NCBI GenBank assembly: GCA_014155875.1 | Contig: JACEFZ010002134.1 | Span: 10,001-74,000 of the forward strand | Length of the DNA: 64,000 nucleotides | Direction: 5' to 3' | From: Cepaea nemoralis | Lineage: Eukaryota > Mollusca > Gastropoda > Stylommatophora > Helicidae | Shown here: positions 33,104 through 43,655 of the stretch, piece after piece | Numbering within the stretch: the stretch's first letter is position 1 | How the letters are laid out: the number at the start of each line of letters is the position of its first letter | Translations under genes and position numbers: made by a program | The notes under the pieces: generated by a model | Told to the model about the DNA's origin: nothing | Databases searched by the model: none | What the model saw: the letters and a program-made list of their open reading frames with translations, nothing else

Positions 33104-35489
33104 TCAGTTATCAGTTGGGGTATCTTCGTTGCACTCCGGACATGTCCATAGGTGCTCAGATCCTCCCCCCAGCATATGCATCAGCGTCCGGTGGCTAATA
33201 GTGCCAGTTCTGTGTTGGTTGACGAGGCACTTTGTTTTCCCGATGTACCCCTCGCGTCTGGCTGTGCCGATTCTTACTCCCAGGTCTTTCATCCTGGACA
33301 GCGATGTGGAATCACTGACGTCAAAATCCTCTGTTCTCGCCAAATCTTTAAGGACGTTAATAACATCGGCACGATCCATGGGCTGGCCATCTACAGGGGG
33401 TGCAGAGCCAGCCAGTTTGTCAGCTCGTTCATTTCCCTCGACTCCCGCATGTCCCGGGACGAAGATGAAGGTGACTTTACGGACAACAGACTTCCGCAGC
33501 GATTCAGTCCACTGTCTACGTACAGATCCAGCTTCGACCTTCTGAATCATGCTCATTGAATCACTTAGTACACACACGTTGGTATAATGCTGTGATTCCA
33601 GCCATATGAAAGCCTGTGTAACTGCCATCACCTCCATCGTCATGCTGCTCGTGGTCATAGAGTGGGCACCACTGGATTCTTGAACGGTTCGGCCCGCTGA
33701 ACGGGCTGTAAATGCCCACGCACTTCTCTGCTGCTTTACAACAGATCCATCTGTATAGATGAGCACTTCGGGGCTATCTGAGTGTTCATAGATGAGCGCG
33801 TTAACCTCTGCATTGACAGCGGCAGGGTTCTGCTCTCTGCACCGTCTGTCGAGTGTGATAATGCAGGAGAAAGTGCACTTAAAGGCTGGAGGCACCGGCA
33901 CCCATTCCTTGCCGGGGTTGATACTGGTAAGACTGCAGACCTGTCTGACGACATCTTCCGCCCGACCCATCCATGATTTGCCCCTCTTTAGCCTGTCACC
34001 CTTTTCTCTGAATATAGCGTCATGCAGAGGGTGCTGCTCATCTGCACTTATTTTTAAGTATGCACGAGCTCTCCAGATCTTGATTCCTGTGTTCCATTGT
34101 CGGGAAGTCAAGGAGGTATCTCATTGCTACACAGCTGGTGTCTCTCGTGCAGCCCAAAATGATGCGCATGGCTTCGTTTTGTACCTTTTCGAGTCTTCCA
34201 ATCTGTGTAGGGCTGACAGTGAGGATGGCCAGGGCATACTCGATGCGTGAAAGTACAAGTCCTTGGAACAGAAGTATTAGCAGTCTTTGCTCGATATTGG
34301 CAGTGGTCATGACTCTCATTGCTGACAAACCTTTTCGAGCCTTCGTTATGACATAATCGACATGATCTCTGAAGGACAGGCTACGATCAAGCCTCACGCC
34401 AAGATATGTCATTGACTGGGTTCTACTCAAACTGCTCCCATCCATTCTTACTGCCGGCAGGTCTGTTTTCACAATATGGTTGTTTAGTGAGAACCATGTA
34501 ACCGTTGCCTTTGCAGGGTTGACAAGGGCATCGGCATCAGCACACCATGAGGAAATTCGATCTAGTTCGCCCTGCATATCATTGGCAACCGCCTGTCTAT
34601 CTCGACCCTGTCGATACACGAGGATGTCGTCAACGAATGACAGAGTCCTACCCCTCCCGTCCAACTGTTGTTCAGTGATCGGCACCGTATACACGTTGAA
34701 TAGTACTGGTGACAGTGGTGAACCCTGCGGCAATCCTGGACATATCGTTATCGGCTCAGAAGACCAACTCCCGCATCTTAGCACCACCTTCCTTTGGAGC
34801 AGAACTGCAGCTATCCATCGTACAAGGTGAGGGTGCACTTTCAGTCTGAGGAGGGTTTGCGTCAAGTGCTCGAAAGATACTCTGTTATATGCGTCCTCTA
34901 AGTCTATGGCGGCCGCACATGTCTCTTCTCTGACCTGAAATCCTTCGTAAACATCTTGAGCAAAGACAGCCGCATTCAGCCATGACTCTTTGTTGCGTCT
35001 GTATCCTCCAAGTGTGGGCGGGAAGCAGCCGAGCTGTTCCAAGTCCCAAGCAAGTCTGTGTGCTACAATTTTCTCCAGTAGCTTGCCAACAGTATTCTGC
35101 ATCGTAATGATTCTGTAGCCGCTTATCTTGGAATGGTCTTTGTTCGGTTTTGGCAGCGGCAGCAAGTAGCTGTGTAGCCATTCTTCTTTGACCTGACCCC
35201 TCTGGATACTGGTGTTGAATTCTCTGGCCAGTTCTTCCATGTCATCATCTGATATCACCAGTAGGTCACCATATCGGATGCCGTCTGGGCCTGGGGCGGT
35301 GTTAGGTGATTTCTTGAGCATCGCACGCAATATCTCAGCTGTGATTGTCCATTCTTCGTCTGTCCCGACCCCCTCGCACAACTGAGAGAGTGTCGTCGTG
35401 GTCCTCTGTCTGGCGGGCTCGTCTTTCTGGTCAGTCTGTTCTATGTAGCGTGCAAGAAGGGCCTTACCTTTATCCGCATCCGACTTTTT
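33104..35489 (-). pseudogene. I-like LINE ORF2, reverse transcriptase and RNase H
   Basis: It continues in frame after the TGA. RT motifs are TAPGPDGIRYGDL, WLHSYLLPLPKPNKDH, GGYRRNKESWLNAAVFAQD, AIDLEDAYNRV, LPQGSPLSPVLFNVY and the catalytic FVDDILVY. Thumb residues follow (LGCTRDTSCVAMRYLLDFPTMEHRNQ). A frameshift near 34085 moves to the frame of WRARAYLKISADEQHPLHD. RNase H has its four acidic positions in YTDGSV, MEVMAV, LSDSMSM and GNERADKLAG. The protein ends LGGGSEHLWTCPECNEDTPTDN. Apart from the stop at 35490 and this frameshift, about 1,200 codons look intact. Confidence 0.87.
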
Positions 35490-36743
35490 TCATGCGAGGT
35501 CTGTGCCTTGAAAGTCTGGAATACCCTTACGTTGTGCAGCACCGTTCATGCTCTTGTGGAGGCGCCAGAATGTCGTAAGAGATCGCTCGGAGCACACCTT
35601 CCTGCAGAACTCGTCCCATTTCTCGGCCTTGGCCTGTTTGGCGCAGGATTTGAAAAAAGTCGTCGTCCTATCGACCTCAGTCTTCAGGTTCGCCAATTCA
35701 ACCTGTGGCATGTTAGCCTTTCTGGCCTTTTGCCAGTCTTTGACAGCCTGCCTCTTTCCCAGCCATGCCTTCTCGACCTCTCCATTCCACCATGGTGGCT
35801 GCAACCATCTTTCTTGTCTCCTGCGGGAGGAAGTTAGTTTTCTTCTTCTGATCTTGCTTATGGCGTCTTGACCAGTGTTGTCGTACGGGAAGGCATTTGT
35901 CTTGTTTCTTTGACTCATGGCCCCGTCTTTCTTGATCAGGATGACACAAGGGTAGTGGTCACTATCGTGGTATCCCAGTGTGCCCCACCGGCACCTTGGT
36001 GCGATGGTGGGCGACACCAGAGCCAAGTCAATGACGCTGTCAGAGTCACCTGGTCGAGTGGCTATTCTAGTGACCTTCCCATCATTCAGACAGATTAGGG
36101 CAGCAGATGCCAGGGCGTCCTCCAGATCTACTCCCTGTCTATTGGTGATGCAATTCCCCCATTGACTGCCTCTGGCATTGAAGTCCCCACAGTAGATGAT
36201 ATGCCTTTCATCCATATCGAACAAACTCTGCCATTGTCGCACGTCGACCTTCCCATTTCGCGCATACACGTTCACGATTACAAGCTGCACTGGTGTCATT
36301 ATTCTTAATGCCTGCACTTGCAGGGCATCACTGTTCCAGGAAGACATATCGATCTCAGACACTAGTATTTTGTCGCGGACCAGAATGGCCTGTCCGAGGT
36401 GCCGCCTGTTAAAGAATCCCTGAAATCCCGCGACATTGACTGTTCCGTCGCCGAGCTGTGTTTCTTGTAAGACTACAATATCGTTTCCGTACAGTAGTTT
36501 TTCAAGAATGGGTCGGCGTTGACTAAATGATGCACAGTTCCAGTACAGTACTCGAACGTGTCCGATGCCCAATCTGTCACATTTTAAACGCCTTCTGCGT
36601 GTGCCCGCCCTCTTACCACGCCGTGTTCTTGTCGGTCGTCTGGTCGTCATGTTAGGCTTAACTATCGCCACCGGGCGCCGATGATACGCCGAAGGGAGTC
36701 CGAGCGCGCGTGCACGAACTCCGTTGCACGGTCCGAACTCCAT
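35490..36743 (-). pseudogene. I-like LINE ORF2, APE endonuclease part
   Basis: The frame opens at 36743 (MEFGPCNGVRARAL) with a basic Arg-rich leader. It then has a full apurinic-type endonuclease: VLYWNCASFSQRRPILEKLL, VVLQETQL, QAILVRDK, LVIVNVYARNG, HIIYCGDFNARGSQWG, SVIDLALVSP and a closing HDSDHYPCVI. The residues expected of APE-type nucleases (the N of WNC, E of QET, D and N of GDFNA, the SDH triplet) are all present. It nicks target DNA to prime reverse transcription. The frame ends at an in-frame TGA (DLA-stop-KKSDAD) at about 35490, after which the same frame continues into RT. The stop is therefore a single disabling mutation or a read-through site. Confidence 0.85.
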
Positions 36744-36844
36744 TTCACCACGAAAAACACACTTAATCCATACACATTTCAGAAAAAAACACGTTCCATT
36801 TTACGGGACGAAAAAAAAATAAATCTTTTGTTGTGTCCACAAGT

Positions 36845-37690
36845 AGCCTAACTATTTAAGTCATGGCAGTAAGTACAGCAATAACATGGCTCCAGACACA
36901 GACATTCACATAGGGCATGTTTCCTTAACGACTCAATGAGTATGCTCAAGAGGATAGAGATGTGATGGGTCCGAAGAGAGTGGTTGCTGTCTCTGGAGTG
37001 ATCTCGGCTGGCAAAGATTAGTTTCATCTTCGTGCCAGGGCATGCGGGAGTACGAACGAACGAACGAACAAACTTTATTTTCAAAGGGTTAAGAATTGGG
37101 CACGCAGGCCCGTCTAACATTCTGCCCCTCTATCACTCTCTTTCATACATTATTTCATTCACACATCACTCAAGGCTAACAAAGAACAGCAACAATATAA
37201 AAGATATGCATTATAAAGGCATGGGCAAAATGCGAACATCAAAACTACACGACTCAGTAGTATTAAATAATGGTCTGACACTTGTTATTAGCCATGTGGA
37301 ATATACTGGCCTACAAAAAGGGGACTGGCTACAAGGAAATGAGCGGGCTAACAAGCTCGCAGGTAAGGCTACTGTGGAGGGCGGACGAGCCATGGACCAG
37401 GATGACACTCTGAATGCTTTACGAGAAGTAAATCGTTCTCAAGAACCAAATGGTGACTGATTCTACAACCATGATCAGGACGCGAGAACAGTAAATTAAA
37501 AGAATTGTGCCCAAACAAGAACACTACGCAGGAAGCCAAAGAAGATTGATAAACCAACATAGAACTGGTGTCGTTAGCCGGTATATGCTGTGCTATGGGA
37601 TTTGCTGAGGAGGGGATCCGAGCACTTCTGGACTGAATGGTTCGATGTGCAATGAGGATGATCTGTCGACTAAATAACTAACTAAATGAG
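36845..37690 (+). pseudogene. I/Nimb-like LINE ORF2, second part (end of RNase H and 3' end)
   Basis: This is the continuation of the plus-strand LINE broken at 33089. TSSLTI-stop-VMAVSTAITWLQTQTFT matches MTMEVMAVTQAFIWLESQ of the minus-strand copy, and FIFVPGHAG ends near 37050. A second insertion (about 37052-37329) splits it again, and GNERANKLAG resumes at 37337. Degraded C-terminal pieces follow (NQHRTGVVSR, GGGSEHFW-like) up to about 37640. The 3' end is a CTAA-rich tail near 37668-37690. Many stops are present. Confidence 0.8.
37052..37329 (-). mobile_element. Retroposon end with (GTTC)n tail inserted in RNase H of the plus-strand LINE
   Basis: It shares its first 110 bp or so with 9632-9770 (plus-strand AACGAACAAACTTTATTTTC, then TTGGGCAC-CAGGCCCGTC). 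The remaining 160 bp have no partner in the window. It interrupts HAGV...GNERANKLAG of the host LINE. I could not define a clear target duplication. Confidence 0.6.
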
Positions 37691-37950
37691 TAAATTACTA
37701 CATATTGGTAATTTTGTTCGTTTATTATGTTAACTATATAGGAAAATGAGACATAACTACTGTTCGTTGACGCGTTTCTGAGGATGGTATGCCAGTCATT
37801 GCTTCCACCTATGCTTTAATTGCCTTTAATGCACAGCAAAGGCGAGTGGGGAGTTTGGCCTCGCCAAGTATACGATAACCATTCGTTCATTTCACAGTAG
37901 TTGATTTCTGACGATCTTCCAGGTGATTTGTGGTGGTGGATCGTGGTGCT

Positions 37951-38003
<53 letters not shown>
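37951..38003. repeat. (GT)n microsatellite
   Basis: About 26 GT units. Confidence 0.97.
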
Positions 38004-38005
<2 letters not shown>

Positions 38006-38138
38006 ATGCGTATGAGTAAGTGATGTGACGGCGGACATTCATTGGTTGATTAGGTGGTGGTAGAATCCTCTGGAACGCTGAGTTATATCTGTTAATTCCA
38101 GTGAATTGAACTTCAGATTGTCTGAGGCTTATTTGCAT

Positions 38139-39750
38139 ACTACAACTATTGGAGTAAGGTTGGTGTAGAGAATTGTATGCCGAAATATTACAACTATTGG
38201 AGTAAGGTTGATGTAGAGAATTGTATGCCGAAATATTACAACTATTGGAGTAAGGTTGGTGTAGAGAATTGTATGCCGAAATATTACAACTATTGGAGTA
38301 AGGTTGGTGTAGAGAATTGTATGCTGAAATATTACAACTATTGGAGTATGGTTGGTGTATAGAATTGTATGCTGAAATATTACAATTATTGGAGTAAGGT
38401 TGATGTAGAGAATTGTATGCCGAAATATTACAACTATTGGAGTAAGGTTGGTGTAGAGAATTGTATGCTGAAATATTACAATTATTGGAGTAAGGTTGAT
38501 GTACAGAATTGTATGCCGAAATATTACAACTATTGGAGTAAGGTTGGTGTAGAGAATTGTATGCCGAAATATTACAACTATTGGAGTAAGGTTGGTGTAG
38601 AGAATTGTATGCCGAAATATTACAACTATTGGAGTAAGGTTGATGTAGAGAATTGTATGGCTGAAATACTTACAACTATGGAGTAAAGGTTGGTGTAGAG
38701 AATTGTATGCCGAAATACTACAACTATTGGAGTAAGGTTGGGGTAGAGGAATTGTATGCTGAAATAGTACAACTATTGGGAGAAAGGTTGAGTGTAGAGA
38801 ATGGTATGGCTGAAATATTACAACTATTGGAGTATGGGTTGGTGGGACGAGAAATTGTAATGCTGAAATATACAACGATTGGAGCAAGGTTGGTTTAGAG
38901 AATTGTATGCTGAAGATATTACAAACCTTAATTGGAGTAAGGTTGGTATAGAGAATTGTATGCTGAAATTTAACAACATAATTGGGAGTAAGGTTGGTGT
39001 AGAGAATTGTATGCTGAAATATTACACATTATTGGGGATAAGGTTGAATGTACAGAATTGTATGCCGATAGATTACAACTATTGGAGTAAGGTTGGTAGT
39101 AGAAGAATTGTATGCCGAAATAGTTACAACTAGTGGAGTAAGGTTGGTGTGAGAGAATTGTATGCCGAAATATTACAACTATTGGAGTAAGGTTGGTGTA
39201 GAGAATTGTATGCCGAAATATTACAACTATTGGAGTAAGGTTGGTGTAGAGAATTGTATGCTGAAATATTACAACTATTGGAGTAAGGTTGATGTAGAGA
39301 ATTGTATGCTGAAATATTACAACTATTGGAGTATGGTTGGTGTATAGAATTGTATGCTGAAATATTACAACTATTGGAGCAAGGTTGGTTTAGAGAATTG
39401 TATGCTGAAATATTACAACTATTGGAGTAAGGTTGGTATAGAGAATTGTATGCTGAAATTTTACAACTATTGGAGTAAGTTTGGTGTAGAGAATTGTATG
39501 CTGAAATATTACAACTATTGGAGTAAGGTTGGTATAGAGAATTGTATGCTGAAATATTACAACTATTGGAGTAAGGTTGGTGTATAGAATTGTATGCTGA
39601 AATATTACAATTATTGGAGTAAGGTTGGTATAGAGAATTGTATGCTGAAATATTACAACTATTGGGGTAAGGTTGGTTTAGAGAATTGTATGCTAAAATA
39701 TTACAACTATTGGAGTAAGGTTGGTGTAGAGAATTGTATGCCGAACTCTT
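38139..39750. repeat. 48-bp minisatellite, about 33 units
   Basis: The unit encodes MPKYYNYWSKVGVENC in one plus frame, and GTATGCCGAA recurs every 48 bp (38175, 38223 and on). Because 48 is a multiple of three, several frames stay open on both strands. Outer parts (38139-38660 and 39140-39750) are very regular. The middle (about 38660-39140) has many single-base indels. A block of about four units is nearly repeated at 38160-38360 and 39145-39345. No promoter, start context or secretion signal supports a gene. Confidence 0.95.
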
Positions 39751-40123
39751 ACCAACGTACCATCATCCACGGGGACTACTGCAGAGCCCTCCTTCCCCTT
39801 CCAACTTTAGAAACTAGTTGATGCTAAAATAGTACTGGACCTTTACTTGTATGGAGAGGCATATTCGGATGTAACCAGGTATCTGACATACCATTTGAAG
39901 AGCTCGTGAAGAGAACTAAGCAAATTCCAGGGGATCAAGGAGTGTGGATAAGACGCAGGCGCTTGAGAGGACACATACTGAGTAAACTTGAGGATATTAT
40001 AACTAAGCACTCCCTTCTCATGAATCCTCAAGGCGAAGGGAATAGTGGCAGACCTAATAAAAAACACAGGAGAGAGAATTAAAGACAGAGATTGATAAAC
40101 TGGGGGTGTATGGACAGAGTTGC
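39751..40123. other. No feature seen
   Basis: Unique-looking sequence between two tandem arrays; no gene supported. Confidence 0.5.
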
Positions 40124-40267
40124 AGGAGATGACACAAGATAGGACGCCTGGGCGTGAGTTAGTGGCAGGTCTATACCCCAGTGGAGGATACATGGAGGAG
40201 ATGACACAAGATAGGACGCCTGGGCGTAAGTTAGTGGCAGGTCTATACCCCAGTGGAGGATACATGG
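40124..40267. repeat. 72-bp tandem duplication
   Basis: GGAGATGACACAAGATAGG...GGATACATG is present twice with a period of 72 and about one substitution (GGGCGTGAG versus GGGCGTAAG). Confidence 0.93.
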
Positions 40268-41216
40268 AGAAATAAGAAAGCCATGATTCAGTACAGCATA
40301 TATGGACAGGCTGGGATTAGGTTTAGATTGGTAATATTCCCTCCTCGGGGTTTAGACATTTCACGGATGACACTCCAACCCAACGTCTATAGTGAGCAGG
40401 TGTAAACGCGTACTGGAGAACTGAATGATCTGTAACTTGAATTGCAGCAAAATTGCCAACGCTATACACTTATATAAGCGTGTTTCGAAGTCATTGAAAA
40501 CTTACTAGACACTCATTACAACAGACGACAGATTTACTGTTTGTCGTCAAGCCTTCTGAGCCCTGGAAAGTTGCTAGCATGTATCCATGTGAGATTTGAG
40601 GAGAAACTTTAAACCCAACCCGATACCAAAGGATACTATATCCACAAGGGCTGTACTGAAAAGCTCTCAGTTCTCTCTCGAAGCCCAGGAACTGGCAAGA
40701 GCCTGCAAGGCTGGTACTGGAATTTCACATCTCCAGAAAAGCATACTCGGATGCAGCCAGGTCAATAATAAGCAAATCCCCAGTGACATATCACAGGCAC
40801 AAGACCGAACACCTCCCCCTATCTTTCCTTTCCCAAATAGACACATAAAATAGCACAGAAAATGAGTCTTGTTATTATTAATATCATCATACTTAGGTGC
40901 GCACATAATTGCTCTTCAACACTCGTCCACTATTGCCAACCCTTTATTGGCACCCACTCAGACATTTTACAATATCCACCGGGGCACTCCTTTGATTTTC
41001 ACTCTGGTACCACTATCACATCTCCATCGTTTCCAGTTTCCCGCCTTAATGTCCTCCCCGAACCGTTACCATCCCTTACCCCGGTCCCTATGACACCACA
41101 GACACCGACGGCTGTCTTTATAACAGTATCCAGGTGAAATTCATGTTAGGATCAGGGCCTGAGATTCTGAGATAAGTAGCAACATATTTGTTTTTCAAAG
41201 TTTTATTTTCTCATCA
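40268..41216. other. No gene seen
   Basis: No recognisable domain in the short frames and no repeats. Confidence 0.5.
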
Positions 41217-41218
41217 TT

Positions 41219-41220
<2 letters not shown>

Positions 41221-41314
<94 letters not shown>

Positions 41315-41347
41315 CCCCCCCCCCCATCTCTCTCTCTCTCTCTCTCT
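41221..41347. repeat. (TC)n microsatellite with a C run
   Basis: About 45 TC units, then about 14 C, then 10 more TC units. Confidence 0.97.
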
Positions 41348-42190
41348 TATTTTTTACATTTTCATTCTTCTCATCCCTCTTTTATGTCTTAATGTAGTCA
41401 CTGGAGGGTCTTCTCCGTGATTGTATGTTGTGCTTTTGTATGTATTTGTTTGCTGATGAAGATTAGTTGCCGCAACGTCCTGTGTTTTTCGTAATTGTGT
41501 TCTGTAAAGCTGCTTTATTTTGTGTTATTTTATATTGTTTACATTATTAAGCACACCACGGTTGGACTGGCCGAAATTCTGGTTAAGTATATTGTATTTC
41601 CTTCACAGGATCGAGGTATTTTAATGTTCACAGACTCTCCGCCCCGTGCCCAGAGAACGTGTCGACACGCAGGTATGTAGATATGGGGGTACTAGGCTGT
41701 TTACATGAACGTTTGTTGCAAATGTGAGAATAAACGATGGGTACACCACCATCTCGCAGGTCACTTATCATGTTACTTAAAGCTTGGCCTGCTGCATTGT
41801 TGCTGTGTGTGTGTGGGAAGGGGGAGAGGGGGGGGGGATCGCAAGAACTGGATTCAGGCAAAGCTAGAAAACACGAGCGACAGGGGCGTAGAACAGAGCG
41901 CAATAGTGAAATGAAGTGGAGAGATATTAGAGAGAAGGATAGGAGACGTAAACTGTGTTCATTGTGATCATATTATTTCACGTTGGAAAGATGGATTTTA
42001 TTGTTGTTATTACAGCGTGTTGATCATACCCTAAGGTTATCATGTATATGGTATATTTTACCCTAGTAGTATTATCTTGTATAGTGACAGATTGTCTCAC
42101 CCCCCCCCCCCCCCATATAATTATGTATATGTACAGATGGTTGATGACGACACAGCAACTGTGACAAGACCACATTGACGAGGGTGAATG
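41348..42190. other. No gene seen; G run and C run
   Basis: A G run lies at about 41830-41838 and a C run at about 42098-42113. No coding feature is supported. Confidence 0.5.
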
Positions 42191-42199
42191 TTATTTTTT

Positions 42200-42912
42200 T
42201 CAAACTGGAACATTTCTTCTATAGAACGTTCCACATTGGTACATTCCTCTTTGGAACATCTTCACTGAACATTGGTCGCTTGAATTATCTTCACTGTAAC
42301 ATTCTTCACTGGGACATTTCTAAACTGAATATTCTTCTCAGGAACATTTCTTTTTGGGGCATTTTTTACTTGGACATTCTTCAAAGGAACATTTCTCACA
42401 TGAACATTCTTCATTGGAACATTCTTCACTTGAACCTTCCTCACTGGAACATTCATCGCATGAACATTTTCACTTGACCATTCTTCACTGGAACATTTCT
42501 CATTTGAACATTCCTCACTGAAATATTTCTCACTTGAACATTCCTTAATTGAACACTTCTCACTTGAATATTCTTCACTAAAACACACATCACGGGAACA
42601 TTTCTCACTTGAACAGTCTTCACTTGAACATTCTTCACTGGAACATTCCTCACTTGAACATTCCTCATATGAACATTCTTCACTGGAACATTCTTCATTG
42701 GAACATTCTTCACTTGAACATTCCTCACTCGAACATTTCTTACTTGAATATTCCTCACTTTAACATTTCTCACTTGAAATTTCATCAGAGGAACATTCCT
42801 CAAGTGAACATCCCTCACTGAACATTCCCAACTGGAACATTCTTCACTTGAAAATTCCTCACTGGAATATTCCTCAGTGGAGCTTTTATCACTTGAACAA
42901 TCTTTGCTGGGA
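42200..42912. repeat. 15-bp minisatellite, about 47 units
   Basis: Units such as CTTCACTGGAACATT and CCTCACTTGAACATT repeat every 15 bp (five codons), sometimes 14 or 16. The minus strand then reads as VRNVQ/VKNVP repeats and the plus strand as LHWNI/LNIPH. This is repeat composition, not evidence of a gene. Confidence 0.95.
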
Positions 42913-43139
42913 CATTCTTCCCGCAATAAACCTTTATTGTTAAAGTCAATTAGACACATATAGATCTGCTGATAGGCTCGCCAGATCTTGTTTGTGTTCG
43001 ATTCCAATGACAATGTCTACGCGTAGGTGTCCTCTTAGACAACCATGCGACCCCGTTCTGTGATGACGGGTATTTTGTCATCTCAGATCTTCACGGTTTG
43101 GGAAAGATTATCCACATCTTAGTGTTGTATTCATGGCAT

Positions 43140-43655
43140 TTACAGATTTCCAATATCTAGCTGCACTGATGACGAGCGACGGAAATGTGATGCCAGAAGT
43201 TACAAGAACAAATATGGCTCTGTAAAAACTAAACCTATTAAAACTTTAACGAACTAGAAAGATAGAACACCAAAACTCAGATTACAAAGCGCCTGCATAT
43301 TTCCTGCAGACGTACATTTCCTGCAGAAACATAGGAATGTGAAACTTGGATATTAAACAAATCAGCTGAAAACTCACATTTTCTTTGAATACAAGTGTTA
43401 CAGAATGAAAAAGAGAAAAAAAATATCTAATCAATAAGAGCTCAATAAGGAAGAATACTGCTAAAAAATAAAACATTTTGGGTATGTAAATAGACATAAA
43501 TGTCGCAAATAGTAAATTCTGGAGTGAGGCGTACCAGAGAAGCGGAGACGCAGAGGACAACAACGTTGATGGATTCAAGATATGATAGATAGTCTAAACA
43601 TGACAGCAACAGAGACAGGACATCTAGCTTATGACAGAGAGACATTATGACTGTG
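43140..43655 (+). pseudogene. Degenerate RTE-like LINE 3' end
   Basis: FQYLAALMTSDGNVMPEV (the FxYLGxxxTSDG motif after RT) is followed by a stop-ridden thumb region with FEYKCYR. Then comes FGYVNRHKC...PEKRRRRGQQRWIQDMIDSLNMT...TGHLAYDRETL. The last part matches the C-terminus of the minus-strand copy at 48736-49200 (GHLAYDREV). It is dead, with many in-frame stops. Its 3' end abuts the 24/27-bp minisatellite. Confidence 0.65.

Larger units (their letters stand above)
33090..36834 (-). mobile_element. Nearly full-length I/Nimb-like LINE inserted in a LINE of opposite strand
   Basis: The 3,745-bp insertion is bounded by the 10-bp duplication CTTTTGTTGT (33080-33089 and 36835-36844). Read on the minus strand it has a GC-rich start, one ORF2-like coding region (endonuclease, RT, RNase H, CxxC tail) and a 3' tail built of ATAACTG repeats (plus-strand CAGTTAT at about 33091-33117). 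No ORF1 precedes the endonuclease, so the copy is either slightly 5'-truncated or from a family without ORF1. One in-frame stop and one frameshift break the ORF. Domain order and RNase H place it in the I superfamily, and Nimb-like is my best guess. Confidence 0.88.

Noticed and set aside
38129..38887. 252-aa repeat protein TILYTNLTPIVVIFRH on the minus strand
   Set aside because: It is the antisense reading of the 48-bp array, with no independent support.
41446..41490. CTGATGAAG resembling a hammerhead core
   Set aside because: No GAAA follows at a suitable distance.
42453..43013. 186-aa VRNVQVKNVP repeat protein
   Set aside because: It is antisense of the 15-bp minisatellite.
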